This document shows positions 44,204 to 52,756 of a DNA stretch of 64,000 nucleotides, in pieces; the stretch's first letter is position 1; each line of letters starts with the position of its first letter. The notes under the pieces were generated by a model. It had not been told where the DNA came from. It ran no database searches and worked only from the letters and a program-made list of their open reading frames with translations. This DNA is from 20CM-2-55-15 sp964633285. Lineage in GTDB: Bacteria; Acidobacteriota; Terriglobia; 20CM-2-55-15. The position numbers were made by a program, and so were the translations under genes. The DNA lies in NCBI GenBank assembly GCA_964633285.1, contig CAZWGA010000001.1:190933-254932 (forward strand), written 5' to 3'.

Positions 44204-44402
44204 GGACCGAGTGTACCACCCAGCCGATCTACAAACTTTGTGGAATGCCGGGAGCCGGTCTTGTATCTAAAGCTCCCGAAAAATGAAGACTTTGTGGTTC
44301 ATCTGCTCCAAAACCACGCCACACCTGGCTTCCAGCTATTGGGCAGAACGATTGCTATTAGTCCATGCGGGTTATGCCATTTGAGCAAAGGAGAAGAAAT
44401 AC

Positions 44403-45326
44403 ATGAATCTTTCGCTGAAGAAAACCCCCGCATTCGGAGCGGCGATCCTGTTGGCCCTGTCGTCCATAACCGCCGGAGCACAAGTGTCGGGCAATGCCCA
44501 GACTTATTCCGCGAGTCACGTTTCGGCAGAGATGACGAAAGGAAAACTGAATCCATCGGAAAGCAAGCCTGGGGACACGGTGGCTTTAAGACTCAAGGAC
44601 GATGTGAAGTCGAACGGCGAAGTCGTGTTGAAAAAGGGAACAACGATCACAGGCATTGTGCGAAACGTAAAACGTTCCGAAGCGAAAGGTGAAGGCCAAT
44701 CAATGATGGCCATCGAATGGCTCGCTCCAGCGGCTCAAGGCAATACCGGACGAGATTTGTCGTTCACATTGCAATCAATAATGCAGGTGAACTCGTTATA
44801 CCAGCACGAACAGAACGAGGCTGCGGATGATTTCGGACTTGCGGGAAACAGCGCGACGCCGGGCGCGATTGCGCGTCCAGCGCGGCCGGCTTCGGGTGGC
44901 GGTGGAGGCGGATTGTTGAGCAGCGTCGGAGGAAGCGTTGCCGGCGCGACTGCGGGAGTTGCGACGATAGGTTCGGGAGCGATTGGCGGTGTGACCGGTA
45001 GCGTGGCCTCAACGGCCGGCAGCGTGACATCCGTTTCTTCAACTCAGGCCGGGAGTCAGTCCAATGCGGCCCTGTTGAATATGCCTTCAGTGGTGGCCGT
45101 CGATCATCAGACCAGTGCGGCCATTGAAAACCAGTTGGGTGCAGCATCATCGAACCCGCTGTTCAAGGTTGGTCATGGAGAGATGGTGTCGGCGGGAGGC
45201 TCAAAACAGTCGGTCGACATCTTTTCGCACCTGAACAACGACACGGTCATCACGTCGCCGAACAAGAACTTTGAAATTACGAGCGGCGCTCAAATGCAGA
45301 TGCTCGTTGGAGTCCGAAAGAACTAG
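44403..45326 (+). CDS. Secreted Gly/Ser-rich protein, unknown function
   Basis: A 307-residue protein with a clear signal peptide (AAILLALSSITAGAQ). The first third is a beta domain (KPGDTVALRLKDDVKSNGEV, LKKGTTITGIVRNVKRSEAK) of the same kind as in the gene at 45552-46196, suggesting related modules. The middle is Gly/Ser/Ala-rich (ASGGGGGGLLSSVGGSVAGA), and the tail VITSPNKNFEITSGAQMQML resembles the end of other secreted proteins in this style. An AAAGGAG site precedes the ATG at 44403. The 199-nt upstream gap (44204-44402) holds no ORF. Confidence 0.7.
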   Translation: MNLSLKKTPAFGAAILLALSSITAGAQVSGNAQTYSASHVSAEMTKGKLNPSESKPGDTVALRLKDDVKSNGEVVLKKGTTITGIVRNVKRSEAKGEGQSMMAIEWLAPAAQGNTGRDLSFTLQSIMQVNSLYQHEQNEAADDFGLAGNSATPGAIARPARPASGGGGGGLLSSVGGSVAGATAGVATIGSGAIGGVTGSVASTAGSVTSVSSTQAGSQSNAALLNMPSVVAVDHQTSAAIENQLGAASSNPLFKVGHGEMVSAGGSKQSVDIFSHLNNDTVITSPNKNFEITSGAQMQMLVGVRKN

Positions 45327-45354
45327 TTATCGATTTAAAAGAAGGAAGTAACAC

Positions 45355-45531
45355 ATGCGTATCAAGTGGACGTCTTTTCACAACATCCTGATCGGGAACA
45401 CGGCTGCTCCGTGGGTAGGTCCTGGTCTCTCGGAGCGGCTCAAGCGGGAGAAAGTGAACGAACGTCAACGCGAAAAGAAAGAAAAGAAGCTTAGCGAGCG
45501 GGCTCTGGCCTGGTTTCGCCGGAGCCGCTGA
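45355..45531 (+). CDS. 58-residue basic ORF between two secreted proteins
   Basis: ATG at 45355 with GAAGGAAG just upstream, ending TGA at 45529-45531. The product, beginning MRIKWTSFHNILIGNTAAPW, is very rich in Lys, Arg and Glu in its second half. It fits exactly between the two secreted-protein genes with 28 and 20 nt gaps, suggesting co-transcription. No family recognised and no leader peptide; it might be a translated small protein or a fortuitous ORF. Confidence 0.5.
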   Translation: MRIKWTSFHNILIGNTAAPWVGPGLSERLKREKVNERQREKKEKKLSERALAWFRRSR

Positions 45532-45551
45532 CAGAGGACAGGAGGCTTGAT

Positions 45552-46196
45552 ATGAAACGAATCATTCATTCAATATTCATTGCAGCGTTCTTGACCAGCA
45601 TGCCGGGGTGCGGCGCGGGACCGTCAACGACAAACGCGGATTCCCTTAATGACTCGTCTTCGATTGCCGAGAATCCCAGGCCGGCAGCACGAATCACGAT
45701 TCCCGCGGGCACACGATTGAGAGTTTCCCTGATCGATGCCGTCAGCTCCGACAAGAGCCGGCCCGGAGATCAATTCCTGGCAAGCCTTGCGGAGCCTGTC
45801 GTCGTCAACGGCAGAACGGTTCTGGAGAAGGGAACGAAGGTCACGGGACGTGTGGTTGATGCAAAAGAATCCGGACGCGTGAAAGGCCGCGCCAGTATCG
45901 AGCTGCGGCTGACCTCAGTTACGCGTGAGAACGGCCGGCAGGTAAGCATCGCAACGAAGCCGTACGCGGCGGTTGCTCAAGGGACAAAAAAGCGTGACGC
46001 GGCCATCATTGGCGGCGGCGCGGGTCTTGGAGCAGCAATCGGCGCCATAGCCGGAGGCGGCAAGGGCGCGGCGATCGGCGCTGCCGTCGGCGGCGGCGCC
46101 GGCACCGGAACGGTCCTCGCGACAAAGGGCAAAGAGATCCACTATCCGCCCGAAACGAGAATATCGTTCACTCTCGCCAGTCCGGCCGAGATCTGA
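45552..46196 (+). CDS. Outer-envelope lipoprotein with glycine-zipper tail
   Basis: A 214-residue protein with a lipoprotein leader ending in SMPGC. A beta domain (IPAGTRLRVSLIDAVSSDKS, LEKGTKVTGRVVDAKESGRV) resembling the module in 44403-45326 is followed by a glycine-zipper segment (IIGGGAGLGAAIGAIAGGGK) as in 17-kDa surface antigens. Likely membrane or cell-envelope located. A strong terminator follows at 46222-46261, ending the unit 44403-46196. Confidence 0.72.
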   Translation: MKRIIHSIFIAAFLTSMPGCGAGPSTTNADSLNDSSSIAENPRPAARITIPAGTRLRVSLIDAVSSDKSRPGDQFLASLAEPVVVNGRTVLEKGTKVTGRVVDAKESGRVKGRASIELRLTSVTRENGRQVSIATKPYAAVAQGTKKRDAAIIGGGAGLGAAIGAIAGGGKGAAIGAAVGGGAGTGTVLATKGKEIHYPPETRISFTLASPAEI

Positions 46197-46221
46197 CGAA
46201 GTTCCCTCTGTCCTGTCATCT

Positions 46222-46261
46222 GGCCGAGCGATCAACCGAGAGGATCGCTCGGCCCTTTTTT
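46222..46261 (+). terminator. Strong rho-independent terminator
   Basis: GGCCGAGCGATC (46222-46233) and its perfect complement (46243-46254) form a 12-bp stem with a 9-nt loop, followed by a run of six Ts (46256-46261). It ends transcription of the lipoprotein unit and faces the convergent glycosylase gene. Confidence 0.92.
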
Positions 46262-46280
46262 AATGTGAGATTCGGGTTCG

Positions 46281-46895
46281 CTAATCCTTGAATTCGAGTG
46301 ACCGCCAGCAATACCAACTCGCCACGCTCGCATACGGCCGCCACGGCGTCGCGATACGATGGCTCACTTCCTTTGTCGGCAATTCATCGAGTCCGTAAAG
46401 ATTGCGGATCGCTGCTCGAACGCCCAGGTCATCGTGCGGGAACACGTCCGGGCGGCCAAGCGCGAAAATCAAGAACATTTGAGCCGTCCAGACACCAATT
46501 CCTTTGACTTGAATGAGCGCTTCAATGACATCTTCATCGCTCATTCTTCCCATTCGATTCAGTTTCAATTCACCGCTCGCCACTCGCTCTGCCAGATCCA
46601 AAAGATAGCCGGCTTTTTGAGGAGACACTCCCAGGCCGCGAAGCTGCTGCGGCTTGAGACGCTGGAGGTTTTCGGGCGATATCCGTTCCGGCGCGACGTA
46701 GTCCTCGATCCGCCGGCGAATGGACGCCGCAGCCTTTCCGGAAATCTGTTGTGAAATGATCGACGACACGAGTGAATAAAAGCGGTCCCGCCGGAGCTTG
46801 AGCCGAAAAGGTCCAGCCCTGCGAATGACTTCACGCATAACGGGATCGGCCTGACGCAGATGACGAATGGCTTCGTTGACGTGACGGTGATTCAT
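46281..46895 (-). CDS. DNA-3-methyladenine glycosylase, AlkA-like HhH-GPD
   Basis: A 204-residue base-excision glycosylase. It has the helix-hairpin-helix VKGIGVWTAQMFLIFALG followed by the catalytic Asp in FPHDDLGVRAAIRNLY, the order of the AlkA/HhH-GPD superfamily. The N-terminal AlkA domain is missing, so it is a short member. The start is divergent from the MFS gene across 28 nt. Confidence 0.9.
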   Translation of the reverse strand: MNHRHVNEAIRHLRQADPVMREVIRRAGPFRLKLRRDRFYSLVSSIISQQISGKAAASIRRRIEDYVAPERISPENLQRLKPQQLRGLGVSPQKAGYLLDLAERVASGELKLNRMGRMSDEDVIEALIQVKGIGVWTAQMFLIFALGRPDVFPHDDLGVRAAIRNLYGLDELPTKEVSHRIATPWRPYASVASWYCWRSLEFKD

Positions 46896-46923
46896 CGCGG
46901 CAAGACAGTATAATGTCCTCTTT

Positions 46924-48132
46924 ATGCCTGCTCAACCGGTCTCGTCGAAGGATCAATTCAAACGACTGCTCGTTCTCATCGCGGTGGCTACCGTTGACAT
47001 GATCGGCGGAGCCATGGTGTTTCCGCTGATCCCGTTTTACGCGCTCAAACTTCACGCGTCACCGGCAACCATTGGCGCCATCATCGCATCGTTTTTTGTG
47101 GCGCAACTCATCTCTGCGCCGCTGTGGGGCCGCGTTTCGGATCACTACGGACGCCGCCCGGCGCTGCTTATCGGACTGAGCGCTTCCGCTGCCGCATTTT
47201 TTGTTTTTGGTTTTGCCAATGCCGTATGGCTGCTCTTCTTGTGTCGAGTTGTGCAGGGCCTCGGTGGTGGAACAACCGGCGTCGTGCAGGCCTACGTCAG
47301 CGACACCGTTCCACCGGAAGACCGGGCGCGATCGTTGGGCTGGCTTTCCGCGGGAACCAATGTCGGGACGATGCTTGGACCGGTGGTGGGTTCGTTCGCG
47401 ACATCCTGGGGACAGCAATGGCCGGGCATCCTGGCCGCATCATTGTGCGTTGCGAATGCAATCTTCGCATGGAAGTGGCTTCCGGAATCGAAGGAGCATC
47501 ACGCGCACACGCGCCCGCGCAAGCCGGTCTGGCACGGCGTATGGACGGTTCTTCGAAATCCGGCGGACAGCGTTTCGCGATTGACGCTGATTTACGCCGT
47601 GGCGATGCTTGCTTTTTCCTGTCTGACCTCCGTGCTGGCCCTTTACCTGAGTGCGGAGTTCGGCATCACCGAGAAGACCATCGGTTATGTCTTCCTTTAT
47701 GTCGGCATTTTTTCTGTGCTGATGCGTTCCGCTCTGATCGGTCCAATCGTCGATCGTATCGGCGAAGCCTGGTCGATTCGCGCGGGCGCCGCTGCTTTGA
47801 TTGTCGGATTGCTGGCGTATCCGATTGCGCCGAACCTCTGGTCGCTGGCTTTCATTGTGCCGCTGGTTCCGATTGGAACATCGCTGCTCTTTCCGGCAAC
47901 CACGGCATTGATGTCGAGTCACTCTGAAAAATCCGAACTGGGCACGACGATGGGCATTGCTCAAACCTTCGCCGGCATCTCTCGCGTCATCGCACCCGTG
48001 CTTTCGACGCAACTCTTTCAGCGTGTGAGTCACGGAATGCCGTTCTACTTCGCAGCCACATTTGTCGGGCTTGTCAGCCTGTTGGCCTTCCAGGTCCAAT
48101 CGGCCCCCGAACCGGTCCGTGTGGTAGACTGA
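46924..48132 (+). CDS. MFS transporter, TetA/multidrug-type
   Basis: A 402-residue protein with 12 predicted membrane segments and the MFS motif A loop WGRVSDHYGRRPALLIG between helices 2 and 3, plus the C-motif-like GPVVGSFATSWG of drug/proton antiporters. Substrate unknown; it resembles TetA-type efflux pumps. Divergent from the glycosylase. Confidence 0.85.
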   Translation: MPAQPVSSKDQFKRLLVLIAVATVDMIGGAMVFPLIPFYALKLHASPATIGAIIASFFVAQLISAPLWGRVSDHYGRRPALLIGLSASAAAFFVFGFANAVWLLFLCRVVQGLGGGTTGVVQAYVSDTVPPEDRARSLGWLSAGTNVGTMLGPVVGSFATSWGQQWPGILAASLCVANAIFAWKWLPESKEHHAHTRPRKPVWHGVWTVLRNPADSVSRLTLIYAVAMLAFSCLTSVLALYLSAEFGITEKTIGYVFLYVGIFSVLMRSALIGPIVDRIGEAWSIRAGAAALIVGLLAYPIAPNLWSLAFIVPLVPIGTSLLFPATTALMSSHSEKSELGTTMGIAQTFAGISRVIAPVLSTQLFQRVSHGMPFYFAATFVGLVSLLAFQVQSAPEPVRVVD

Positions 48133-48170
48133 ACGGGTTCAATTCCGGCTGTCGCGCGGGAATTTCAGGG

Positions 48171-48240
48171 ACACCATTTGAGAGTGGAGATCCCAATATT
48201 TGAGATCTCAGATCCTGGGATCTCCACTCTCAAATGGTGT
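48171..48240. repeat. Perfect 25-bp inverted repeat upstream of ilvE
   Basis: 48171-48195 and 48216-48240 are exact reverse complements, with a further small palindrome (TGAGATCTCA, 48201-48210) in the 20-nt centre. The outer sequence ACACCATTTGAGAGT recurs in near-identical form at 52489-52504. An ATG at 48234 falls inside it, but the better ilvE start is 48282. Confidence 0.85.
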
Positions 48241-48281
48241 TCCTCTGTTTTCCCCCGCGACGCCTTAACGAGGTGAAACCC

Positions 48282-49253
48282 GTGGCGTTGCCCAATTTCG
48301 TGTTCTTCAGAGGCCGCGTTGTTCCCTATTCCGAGGTCAAGTTCGGTGTTCTTACGCACGCTTTGAATTATGGAACCGCGGTATTCGGTGGTCTTCGAGC
48401 TTATTGGAATGATGATGAGAAGCAGTTGTTTGTTTTCCGGCCGCAGGATCATTTCCGGCGATTTCTGCAGTCCGCAAAACTGCTGCTGATGGAGCTTCCT
48501 TATTCCGGTGAAGAGCTGCAAAAAGGACTGGCCGAACTGATTCGTACTGAAGGTCACGAAGAAGATCTCTATATCCGTCCTCTCGCGTTTTATACGGATG
48601 AGATCATCGGCGTCCGGCTTCACGATTTGAATCCCGAAGTTTCGATCGTGGTAATGCCCTTCGGCACCTATAACAAGAATGAAGAGAACATGCACGTCAC
48701 CATTTCTTCGTGGCGACGCGTCGACGACAACACCATTCCCGCCCGCGGTAAAATCGCCGGCGCCTACGTCAATTCCGCCTTTGTGAAAACAGATGCGGTG
48801 CGCGCCGGTTTTGATGAAGCAGTCGTGTTGAATGCCGATGGCCATATCTCCGAAGGCTCGGCGGCGAATATTTTCCTCCTCCGCAACGGCATTCTGGCTA
48901 CGCCTCCGATTACCGACAACGTTCTCGAAGGGATTACACGCCGGACCGTGATTCAGCTTTTGCGCGAAGAGCTGAAAATGGAAGTGCAGGAACGGCAGAT
49001 CGATCGAACCGAGATGTACCTGTGCGACGAAGCTTTCTACTGCGGTACCGGCGCGCAGATCAGCGCGATCACGCAGGTCGATCATCGCGATATTGGAACG
49101 GGCAAGATCGGTGACGTCACCGGCCGCCTCCGCAAACTTTACTTCGATGTCGTTCGCGGGAAAGTTCCGAAGTATCGCGACTGGTGCTATCCGATTTACG
49201 CGACGAACAGGAAAACGGCCGCGAAAGATCGAACCCACGTCACCGTTGAGTAA
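48282..49253 (+). CDS. ilvE: Branched-chain amino acid aminotransferase
   Basis: Class IV PLP aminotransferase giving leucine, isoleucine and valine. 323 residues from GTG 48282, where GAGG sits 8 nt upstream; the frame runs back to 48234 through a hairpin. Features are VKFGVLTHALNYGTAVFGGL, the PLP lysine in ARGKIAGAYVNSAFVK, and the C-terminal LNADGHISEGSAANIFLLRN phosphate-binding block. The next gene starts at a TTG 8 nt inside its 3' end. Confidence 0.93.
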   Translation: MALPNFVFFRGRVVPYSEVKFGVLTHALNYGTAVFGGLRAYWNDDEKQLFVFRPQDHFRRFLQSAKLLLMELPYSGEELQKGLAELIRTEGHEEDLYIRPLAFYTDEIIGVRLHDLNPEVSIVVMPFGTYNKNEENMHVTISSWRRVDDNTIPARGKIAGAYVNSAFVKTDAVRAGFDEAVVLNADGHISEGSAANIFLLRNGILATPPITDNVLEGITRRTVIQLLREELKMEVQERQIDRTEMYLCDEAFYCGTGAQISAITQVDHRDIGTGKIGDVTGRLRKLYFDVVRGKVPKYRDWCYPIYATNRKTAAKDRTHVTVE

Positions 49254-49773
49254 CGAGCTTCAAATCAAGAAAGCGACGGAACGGGACATCCCCGTCATCG
49301 CATCGTTTATCCGGCAGTTGGCCGAATACGAGAAACTCGCCGACGCTGCGATCATGACGCACGATGATCTCCGGCAAAGTCTCTTCAGCGAGCGTCCCGC
49401 CGCCGAAGTACTACTGGGGTATTACGAGGACAGGCCCGTCGGTTTCGCTGTTTTCTTTCACAATTTCTCGACGTTTCTCGGCAGGGCCGGGCTTTACCTC
49501 GAAGATCTGTTCGTGATTCCGGAAATGCGCGGCAAAGGCTTCGGCCGCGCTTTGCTCGCGCACCTTGCAAAGATCGCTCGCGACCGGAAATGCGGGCGAT
49601 TCGAATGGGCGGTGCTGGACTGGAACGAACCGGCAATCAACTTCTACAAGAAACTCGGCGCCATCCCTATGACGGAATGGACGACGTTTCGCGTCACCGG
49701 TGACGCGCTCGCCAACCTCGCAGAGAGCGGTCCGTCATCGGGAGCGGGCAGCGAGCCGAAGGCTCGCGTGTGA
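49246..49773 (+). CDS. GNAT acetyltransferase, spermidine/diamine acetyltransferase-like
   Basis: About 175 residues. The acetyl-CoA motif A is LYLEDLFVIPEMRGKGFGRA, followed by EWAVLDWNEPAINFYKKLGA, a signature of SAT1/SpeG-type diamine N-acetyltransferases. The open frame begins at 49093 inside ilvE; the TTG at 49246 is the likely start because it precedes the conserved NELQIKKATERD. The stop overlaps the next start by 4 nt. Confidence 0.82.
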   Translation: MSNELQIKKATERDIPVIASFIRQLAEYEKLADAAIMTHDDLRQSLFSERPAAEVLLGYYEDRPVGFAVFFHNFSTFLGRAGLYLEDLFVIPEMRGKGFGRALLAHLAKIARDRKCGRFEWAVLDWNEPAINFYKKLGAIPMTEWTTFRVTGDALANLAESGPSSGAGSEPKARV

Positions 49774-51455
49774 GGGCTTGGGTGGAGAAATCTTCGCAGG
49801 CCGTTCGTCACCCGGCGCAGCGGTTCCTCGTACTCTTCGGTATCGTCTTTGTTCTTTCGCTGATCATGGTGGGACGGGCCACCCAGATTCCGCAATCACC
49901 ATCTTCAGCCAACCTGCCCAAGCTGGTCCTTGTTCTGGTTCTCGATCAAATGCGGTACGACTATCTGCCGCGGTTCAACGATCTCTACAAGGGCGGCCTT
50001 CGAAGGATGATCGATCAAGGCGCCGTTTTTACGAATGCGCGGTACCGGCACACGGTGACCGAGACCGGGCCCGGCCATTCCGTTATTCTTTCGGGCCGCC
50101 ATCCCAGTAATTCGGGAATCATCGCGAATGCCTGGTGGGACTCGCTGCTCCACATCAGGCTCAACGTCGTGGACGATCCGGTTCAAACCACACTCGGAGG
50201 CCGCGGCCGCGGTGTGTCACCGGTCAACTTCATCGGCTTCACCGTAGGCGACATGTTGAAGTTGAAGAATCCCGCTTCACACGTTGTCGGAGCTTCATTC
50301 AAGGATCGGTCCGCTGTTCTGCCCGCCGGCCACCGTGGCGATGCGGCGTATTGGTTTGAAGCTGACGGGAATTTCGTCACGAGCACGTATTACATGCCGA
50401 AAGCTCCGGACTGGCTTGGAAAGTGGAATGCGGAACGCCTGGCCGACACTTATGCCGGAAAAAAATGGGAACGGCTGCTGACCGATGAAACGATTTACGA
50501 GAAATACGCCGGCCGCGACGATCAACGCGGCGAGTACGATAATCGGGACATCGTATTTCCGCACGTCCTGCCAGGAACGCCGCCGGCTCCCGCTTATTAC
50601 GCCGGATTGCGCAACACACCCTTCGCAGACGAGGTCCTGCTTTCATTCGTGCTGCAGGTGATGAAATCACACAGCCTCGGTCAGGATGAAGCGGCCGATA
50701 TTCTCGCTGTAGGATTTTCAGCGACAGATACCGTAGGTCATCGATACGGTCCGCAAAGCCAGGAGATTATGGATCAGCTTCTTCGCCTCGATCGTGTCCT
50801 CGATGAATTGTTTCAGAACATCGATCGAACTGTCGGGTTGGCCAATACGCTGGTTGTTGCGACCGCGGATCACGGCGTCACGCCTCTGGCCGAAGTGCTG
50901 CAGGCGAAAGGCGTCGATGCGCGCCGTTTAACGCGCGCCGATGCCGATACGGCAATACGCCGGACTCTTCAAGACAAATATCCGGGTGTGCCGCTCATTG
51001 CGGACCTTTTCATGGATGTGGGATTGTATCTGGACGAAGATGTCATCCGAAAAAACAACCTCGACCTGCATGAAGTGGAGGAGACCGCAAAGAAAGCCAT
51101 CCTGGCAACGGGCTGGTTTGAGGCCGCATACACCAAAGCGGATTTGATCGATCGCCGCGGCGCCAGGGATCCCGATTTCCAGCTCTATGTGAATTCATTC
51201 TTCGCGCCTCGAAGCGCGAATGTGACGTTCATGCCGAAAAAAGAAGTCACGTTCTCGACAAATGCCGCGGGTCACGGAACCATTCACGAAGATGACCGCC
51301 ACGTCCCGATTATTTTTATGGGCAAAGGAATCAAGCCGGGATGGTATTCCGAAGACTGCGGGCCGGAAGACATCGCGCCCACTCTCGGCAAAATCCTTGG
51401 ATTGAATTATCCGAAGGAATTTGATGCCCGCTTGTTGACGGAGATTCTGCCTTAA
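49770..51455 (+). CDS. PafA-like alkaline phosphatase family protein
   Basis: A 561-residue metal-dependent phosphatase of the alkaline phosphatase superfamily. It has an N-terminal membrane anchor (about 19-36), the metal-binding Asp59 in LVLVLDQMRYDY, the nucleophile Thr99 in TVTETGPGHSVILSGRHP, and later metal ligands in FSATDTVGHRYGP, ATADHGVTPL and GHGTIHEDDRHVPIIFMG. PafA-type enzymes release phosphate from many monoesters in the periplasm. Starts at GTG 49770 and converges on the methyltransferase with overlapping stops. Confidence 0.87.
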   Translation: MRAWVEKSSQAVRHPAQRFLVLFGIVFVLSLIMVGRATQIPQSPSSANLPKLVLVLVLDQMRYDYLPRFNDLYKGGLRRMIDQGAVFTNARYRHTVTETGPGHSVILSGRHPSNSGIIANAWWDSLLHIRLNVVDDPVQTTLGGRGRGVSPVNFIGFTVGDMLKLKNPASHVVGASFKDRSAVLPAGHRGDAAYWFEADGNFVTSTYYMPKAPDWLGKWNAERLADTYAGKKWERLLTDETIYEKYAGRDDQRGEYDNRDIVFPHVLPGTPPAPAYYAGLRNTPFADEVLLSFVLQVMKSHSLGQDEAADILAVGFSATDTVGHRYGPQSQEIMDQLLRLDRVLDELFQNIDRTVGLANTLVVATADHGVTPLAEVLQAKGVDARRLTRADADTAIRRTLQDKYPGVPLIADLFMDVGLYLDEDVIRKNNLDLHEVEETAKKAILATGWFEAAYTKADLIDRRGARDPDFQLYVNSFFAPRSANVTFMPKKEVTFSTNAAGHGTIHEDDRHVPIIFMGKGIKPGWYSEDCGPEDIAPTLGKILGLNYPKEFDARLLTEILP

Positions 51456-52126
51456 TCAGGCTCAAACGCGATCAGATACTGCACTGCGCTGACACTGGTT
51501 AGTTCTTGAACGCGAAATCCCGACTCATCCGCAATGAGAAACCAATCGGAAAATGTAAGGGCGTTGACCCATCCGTTGGCCTTTCGATCCAACGGATGAC
51601 GTTCGAGAACCGGGTGGTAACTGTTGATGAACGGAACTCCGAATTGCCGAACGCCGCGATAGAACGCCGCGGGATCCGTAAGATACTCGGTGACGCCGAG
51701 CGCTGAGATGACATTGACGCCCTGAACGGCCGGAATCGGATCCGTATTGAGGTTGCAGATCAGCGTACGCTCATCGCGAGGAAACAAATCGCAAGGCACA
51801 TATTTGCATCCAGCCGCCAGATATCGTTCGAGGGACATCCGGCCGCAGCCGATGTCGAGAACCGTAGTGCCGGGAGGGATCCATCGACTCGCGATTTCGG
51901 CGCGCTGATCCCATTCAAGAAGGAAATTGTCGAGGTTACGCCAGCGATCAAAATCAGGATTATCCAAGGAAGGCCCAAAAATGGTAATGGCCGTTGTGGC
52001 TCTGCTTACTTTGACCCGACTCTTTCGGAACGCCTCGAACCGATGCCCGACCCGAGACAGCAGCCAGAAGGAGCGACCAGCTCCTGAGTTTTTCTCCCAA
52101 GAGCGCCAACCGGCGATTGGTTTCAA
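51452..52126 (-). CDS. Class I SAM-dependent methyltransferase, start uncertain
   Basis: The core carries motif I VLDIGCGRMSLERYLAAG, CDLFPRDERTLICNLN and VNVISALGVTEYL, a typical Rossmann methyltransferase; the acceptor is unknown. The frame is open from a TTG at 52126 with GGAG 8 nt upstream, but its first 53 residues are encoded inside the 441-bp repeat and have no methyltransferase similarity. A second TTG at 51967 lies exactly at the repeat edge and would give a 171-residue protein with the whole domain. Its stop overlaps that of the convergent phosphatase gene. Confidence 0.75.
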   Translation of the reverse strand: MKPIAGWRSWEKNSGAGRSFWLLSRVGHRFEAFRKSRVKVSRATTAITIFGPSLDNPDFDRWRNLDNFLLEWDQRAEIASRWIPPGTTVLDIGCGRMSLERYLAAGCKYVPCDLFPRDERTLICNLNTDPIPAVQGVNVISALGVTEYLTDPAAFYRGVRQFGVPFINSYHPVLERHPLDRKANGWVNALTFSDWFLIADESGFRVQELTSVSAVQYLIAFEPD

Positions 52127-52406
52127 CCGATCGGCTCCGGCTTCCTAGTCTGACGAACAAAGCTGTTAACCCCATCCGTCTGTCATCCGCCGGTGTTCAA
52201 AGTCTCATGAACCACAACGACCGAGGCACAATTTATGAGAACGCATTCATCGCGTCAACACGATTTTTATTTTTTTGAAAAATAAATTTCAGCGTGTTTT
52301 TCGGAAACTTCTTGCGCTGCATTTCGCTTGGTGCGCTCTCAGATCCAGCGTGGATTTCAAGCCGCCGATGAATGTGAATAACTCGCCCCTCGGCTGAAAC
52401 CCACGT
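51966..52406. repeat. 441-bp direct repeat, copy 1
   Basis: Identical to 52929-53369 except for about nine substitutions and no indels (offset 963 throughout). It carries a strong minus-strand promoter and several hairpins, and runs into the methyltransferase reading frame. The repeat ends within a base or two of the internal TTG at 51967. Confidence 0.95.
52230..52258 (-). promoter_or_regulatory. Sigma-70 promoter in repeat copy 1
   Basis: TTGACG (52258-52253) and TAAATT (52235-52230) are exactly 17 nt apart on the minus strand, reading toward the methyltransferase. The expected RNA start is near 52223, leaving a leader of about 100 nt to the TTG at 52126 or about 255 nt to 51967. Confidence 0.65.
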
Positions 52407-52435
52407 CCACATGGATTTTCAGCTCATCGTAAATT

Positions 52436-52477
52436 GGTGTCAGACCCTTGCTTTATCAGTTCTTTGGGTCTGACACC
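52436..52477. repeat. Short inverted repeat of the GGTGTCAGA type
   Basis: GGTGTCAGACCC (52436-52447) and its exact complement (52466-52477) flank an 18-nt centre. The ends match those of the palindrome at 27603-27667, and both are preceded by AAATT. It lies 30 nt beyond repeat copy 1. Confidence 0.8.
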
Positions 52478-52559
52478 GAATTCAGGAGAACATCATTTGA
52501 GAGTTTTGCTTTCGCTGACGGTATTGCCAGCGCGGGTTTTGCGCGTTGGACACAAAGCT

Positions 52560-52756
52560 CTCCTCCTCAGATGAGGAGGAGTGGCGCCTCGAAGCGCGAG
52601 CCCGACAGGGCGAGCATAAAGAAGGCGGCGCCGAGGTGGTGTTGATCAAGAGATTGGTTTTCTTGAACAGCACCACCCAGCCGAGGACTTTTTCTTGATG
52701 CTCGCCTATCGGGCTCGCTTCAAGGCCTCGGCTTGCCCTCCTCAACTGAGCAGGGC
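52560..52756. repeat. Large foldback element with terminal mini-hairpins
   Basis: A 10-bp perfect hairpin (52560-52569 with 52572-52581) is followed by two imperfectly complementary arms of about 65 bases (about 52587-52653 and 52661-52725, several mismatches and small bulges) and a second hairpin (52735-52744 with 52747-52756). The end hairpins share the core CTCCTCA. Open frames crossing it are probably fortuitous. The remaining stretches 52478-52559 and 52757-52928 show no gene. Confidence 0.75.

Noticed and set aside
48165..49238. 357-residue minus-strand frame
   Set aside because: Exactly antisense to ilvE, which is strongly supported by motifs and a ribosome site.
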